Assembly: GCF_003173615.1 (NCBI RefSeq) | Contig: NZ_QGNA01000003.1 | Coordinates: 434,001 to 498,000 of the forward strand | Length of the DNA: 64,000 bases | DNA from: Falsiroseomonas bella | GTDB lineage: Bacteria; Pseudomonadota; Alphaproteobacteria; Acetobacterales; Acetobacteraceae | Direction of reading: 5' to 3' | Translations under genes and position numbers: made by a program | Notes under the pieces: generated by a model | Database searches by the model: none | Told to the model about the DNA's origin: nothing | Seen by the model: the letters and a program-made list of their open reading frames with translations, nothing else | Part shown: positions 63,293-64,000 of the stretch, one piece after another | Position numbering within the stretch: position 1 is the first letter of the stretch | Layout of the letters: each line of letters opens with the position of its first letter

Positions 63293-64000
63293 ATGCGTCC
63301 CAGGCCCCGTGCCCTGCTGCTCGGTGGCGCCGCCGCCGTCCTGATCGGCGCGGTGGCAGGCGCTGTCTGGCTGCGTTCCCCCTCCCCGCCCGGCCCGCCG
63401 CCGGAAGCGGCTGCGTCCGCGGCCGCGCCCCCGGAGCCCGCCGCCCCGGCGGCGACGAGCGAGTCGGAACGCTGCAACGCGCTTCTGCGCAGCGACCCGG
63501 ACGCGGCACGCGGCTTCGCCGCGCAATGGCGCAGCGCGCAGGGCGGGAGCGCGGCCGAGCAATGCGAGGCGCTGGCCATCCTGGCGCTTGGCGATCCCGC
63601 GCAGGCGGCGACGCGGCTGGAGGCGATCGCGGCCCGCGGCGCCGGCGACAGGCCGACCAAGGCAGCACTGTTCGCGCAGGCCGCGCAGGCCTGGCTGCTG
63701 GCCGGCGATGCCAACCGCGCCTATGGCGCGACGACCCTCGCCCTGACCCTGACGCCCGAGGATCTCGAACTGCTGGTGGACCGCGCCGTCGCTCTCGGTA
63801 CGCTCGGCCGCTACCGCGAGGCGCTGGAGGACCTCGACCGCGTGCTGTCGCTGGACCCGGACCGCGCCGAGGCGCTGGTTTTCCGCGCCGCCGCGCTACG
63901 CCAGCTGGACCGCCCCGACATGGCGCGGCGCGACCTGGACCGCGCGCTGGCGATCGAGCCCGACCACGTGGAGGGCCTGCTGGAGCGCGGCATCCTCCGT
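63293..64000 (+). CDS. TPR-repeat protein with N-terminal membrane anchor (3' end outside window)
   Basis: From ATG 63293 the frame stays open to the window edge, 236 residues. Residues 8-27 (LLLGGAAAVLIGAVAGAVWL) form a membrane anchor or uncleaved signal, followed by a Pro/Ala-rich linker (about 30-55). TPR-type helical pairs start near residue 150: YREALEDLDRVLSLDPDRAEALVFRAAAL and MARRDLDRALAIEPDHVEGLLERG are canonical. It likely mediates protein contacts in the periplasm. GGGGGATAG lies before the start. Confidence 0.75.
   Translation, partial: MRPRPRALLLGGAAAVLIGAVAGAVWLRSPSPPGPPPEAAASAAAPPEPAAPAATSESERCNALLRSDPDAARGFAAQWRSAQGGSAAEQCEALAILALGDPAQAATRLEAIAARGAGDRPTKAALFAQAAQAWLLAGDANRAYGATTLALTLTPEDLELLVDRAVALGTLGRYREALEDLDRVLSLDPDRAEALVFRAAALRQLDRPDMARRDLDRALAIEPDHVEGLLERGILR

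Overview
The window is a very GC-rich chromosomal segment from an alphaproteobacterium. The best guess is Acetobacteraceae of the Roseomonas type. This rests on the ffh-rpsP-rimM-trmD-rplS gene order followed directly by leuC-leuD-leuB, the many Bug/TctC periplasmic binding proteins, the many family III CoA-transferases, and the frequent 4-nt start/stop overlaps. No rRNA marker is present, so the family is an inference. I see no prophage, insertion sequence or CRISPR array. One tRNA, tRNA-Arg(ACG), is present.

Layout. (1) 1-13131: an amidohydrolase (cut by the window edge), a GST, a DUF1185 protein, then a minus-strand sugar-acid operon (Gfo/Idh oxidoreductase, xylose-isomerase-like protein, enolase-superfamily protein, UxaA-type dehydratase, DUF808 protein). 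A complete tctC-tctB-tctA transporter and a flavin monooxygenase follow. (2) 13132-20243: a cluster of five palindromes, an orphan TctC, an arylsulfatase, an AraC regulator and two outer-membrane barrel proteins. (3) 20244-41675: a catabolic block of about 21 kb in four transcription units arranged as two divergent pairs. One pair is fumarase-type hydratase alpha/beta plus protocatechuate 3,4-dioxygenase (minus) against GST, CoA-transferase, carboxymuconolactone-decarboxylase-like protein, lactonase-like amidohydrolase, TctC, enoyl-CoA hydratase, 2-hydroxyacid dehydrogenase and GntR regulator (plus). The other is acyl-CoA dehydrogenase, CoA-transferase and acyl-CoA dehydrogenase (minus) against two TctC, an IlvD/Edd dehydratase, an RraA-family protein, an acyl-CoA ligase, a CoA-transferase and an enoyl-CoA hydratase (plus). 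The two divergent promoter regions carry nearly the same palindrome, ARGTCATAnnnCTGACCT, which suggests one regulon. (4) 41692-43476: an SbmA/YddA-type ABC protein whose ATPase motifs are almost all destroyed. (5) 43732-50541: tRNA-Arg, leuBDC, rplS, trmD, rimM, rpsP and ffh. (6) 50542-64000: an orphan tctA with a small membrane ORF before it, a methyltransferase, infC, thrS, two glycosyltransferases, a Tyr/Gly/Arg-rich repeat protein, a TTC38-like TPR protein, an FAA-hydrolase-family protein, an alpha/beta hydrolase, an NAD-binding epimerase-like protein and a partial TPR protein.

How the genes may work together. Regions 1 and 3 look like acquisition and breakdown of organic acids. Bug proteins bind carboxylates in the periplasm, TctAB carries them in, CoA-transferases or the ligase activate them, acyl-CoA dehydrogenases and hydratases process them, and hydratase, aldolase and lactonase-like enzymes finish the job. 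Substrates cannot be read from sequence. The most noteworthy points are the shared operator in region 3, the ATPase-dead ABC transporter, a leftover C-terminal tail of a lost TctC gene at 27424-27525, the dioxygenase/fumarase-type operon, and a possible AUA start of infC.
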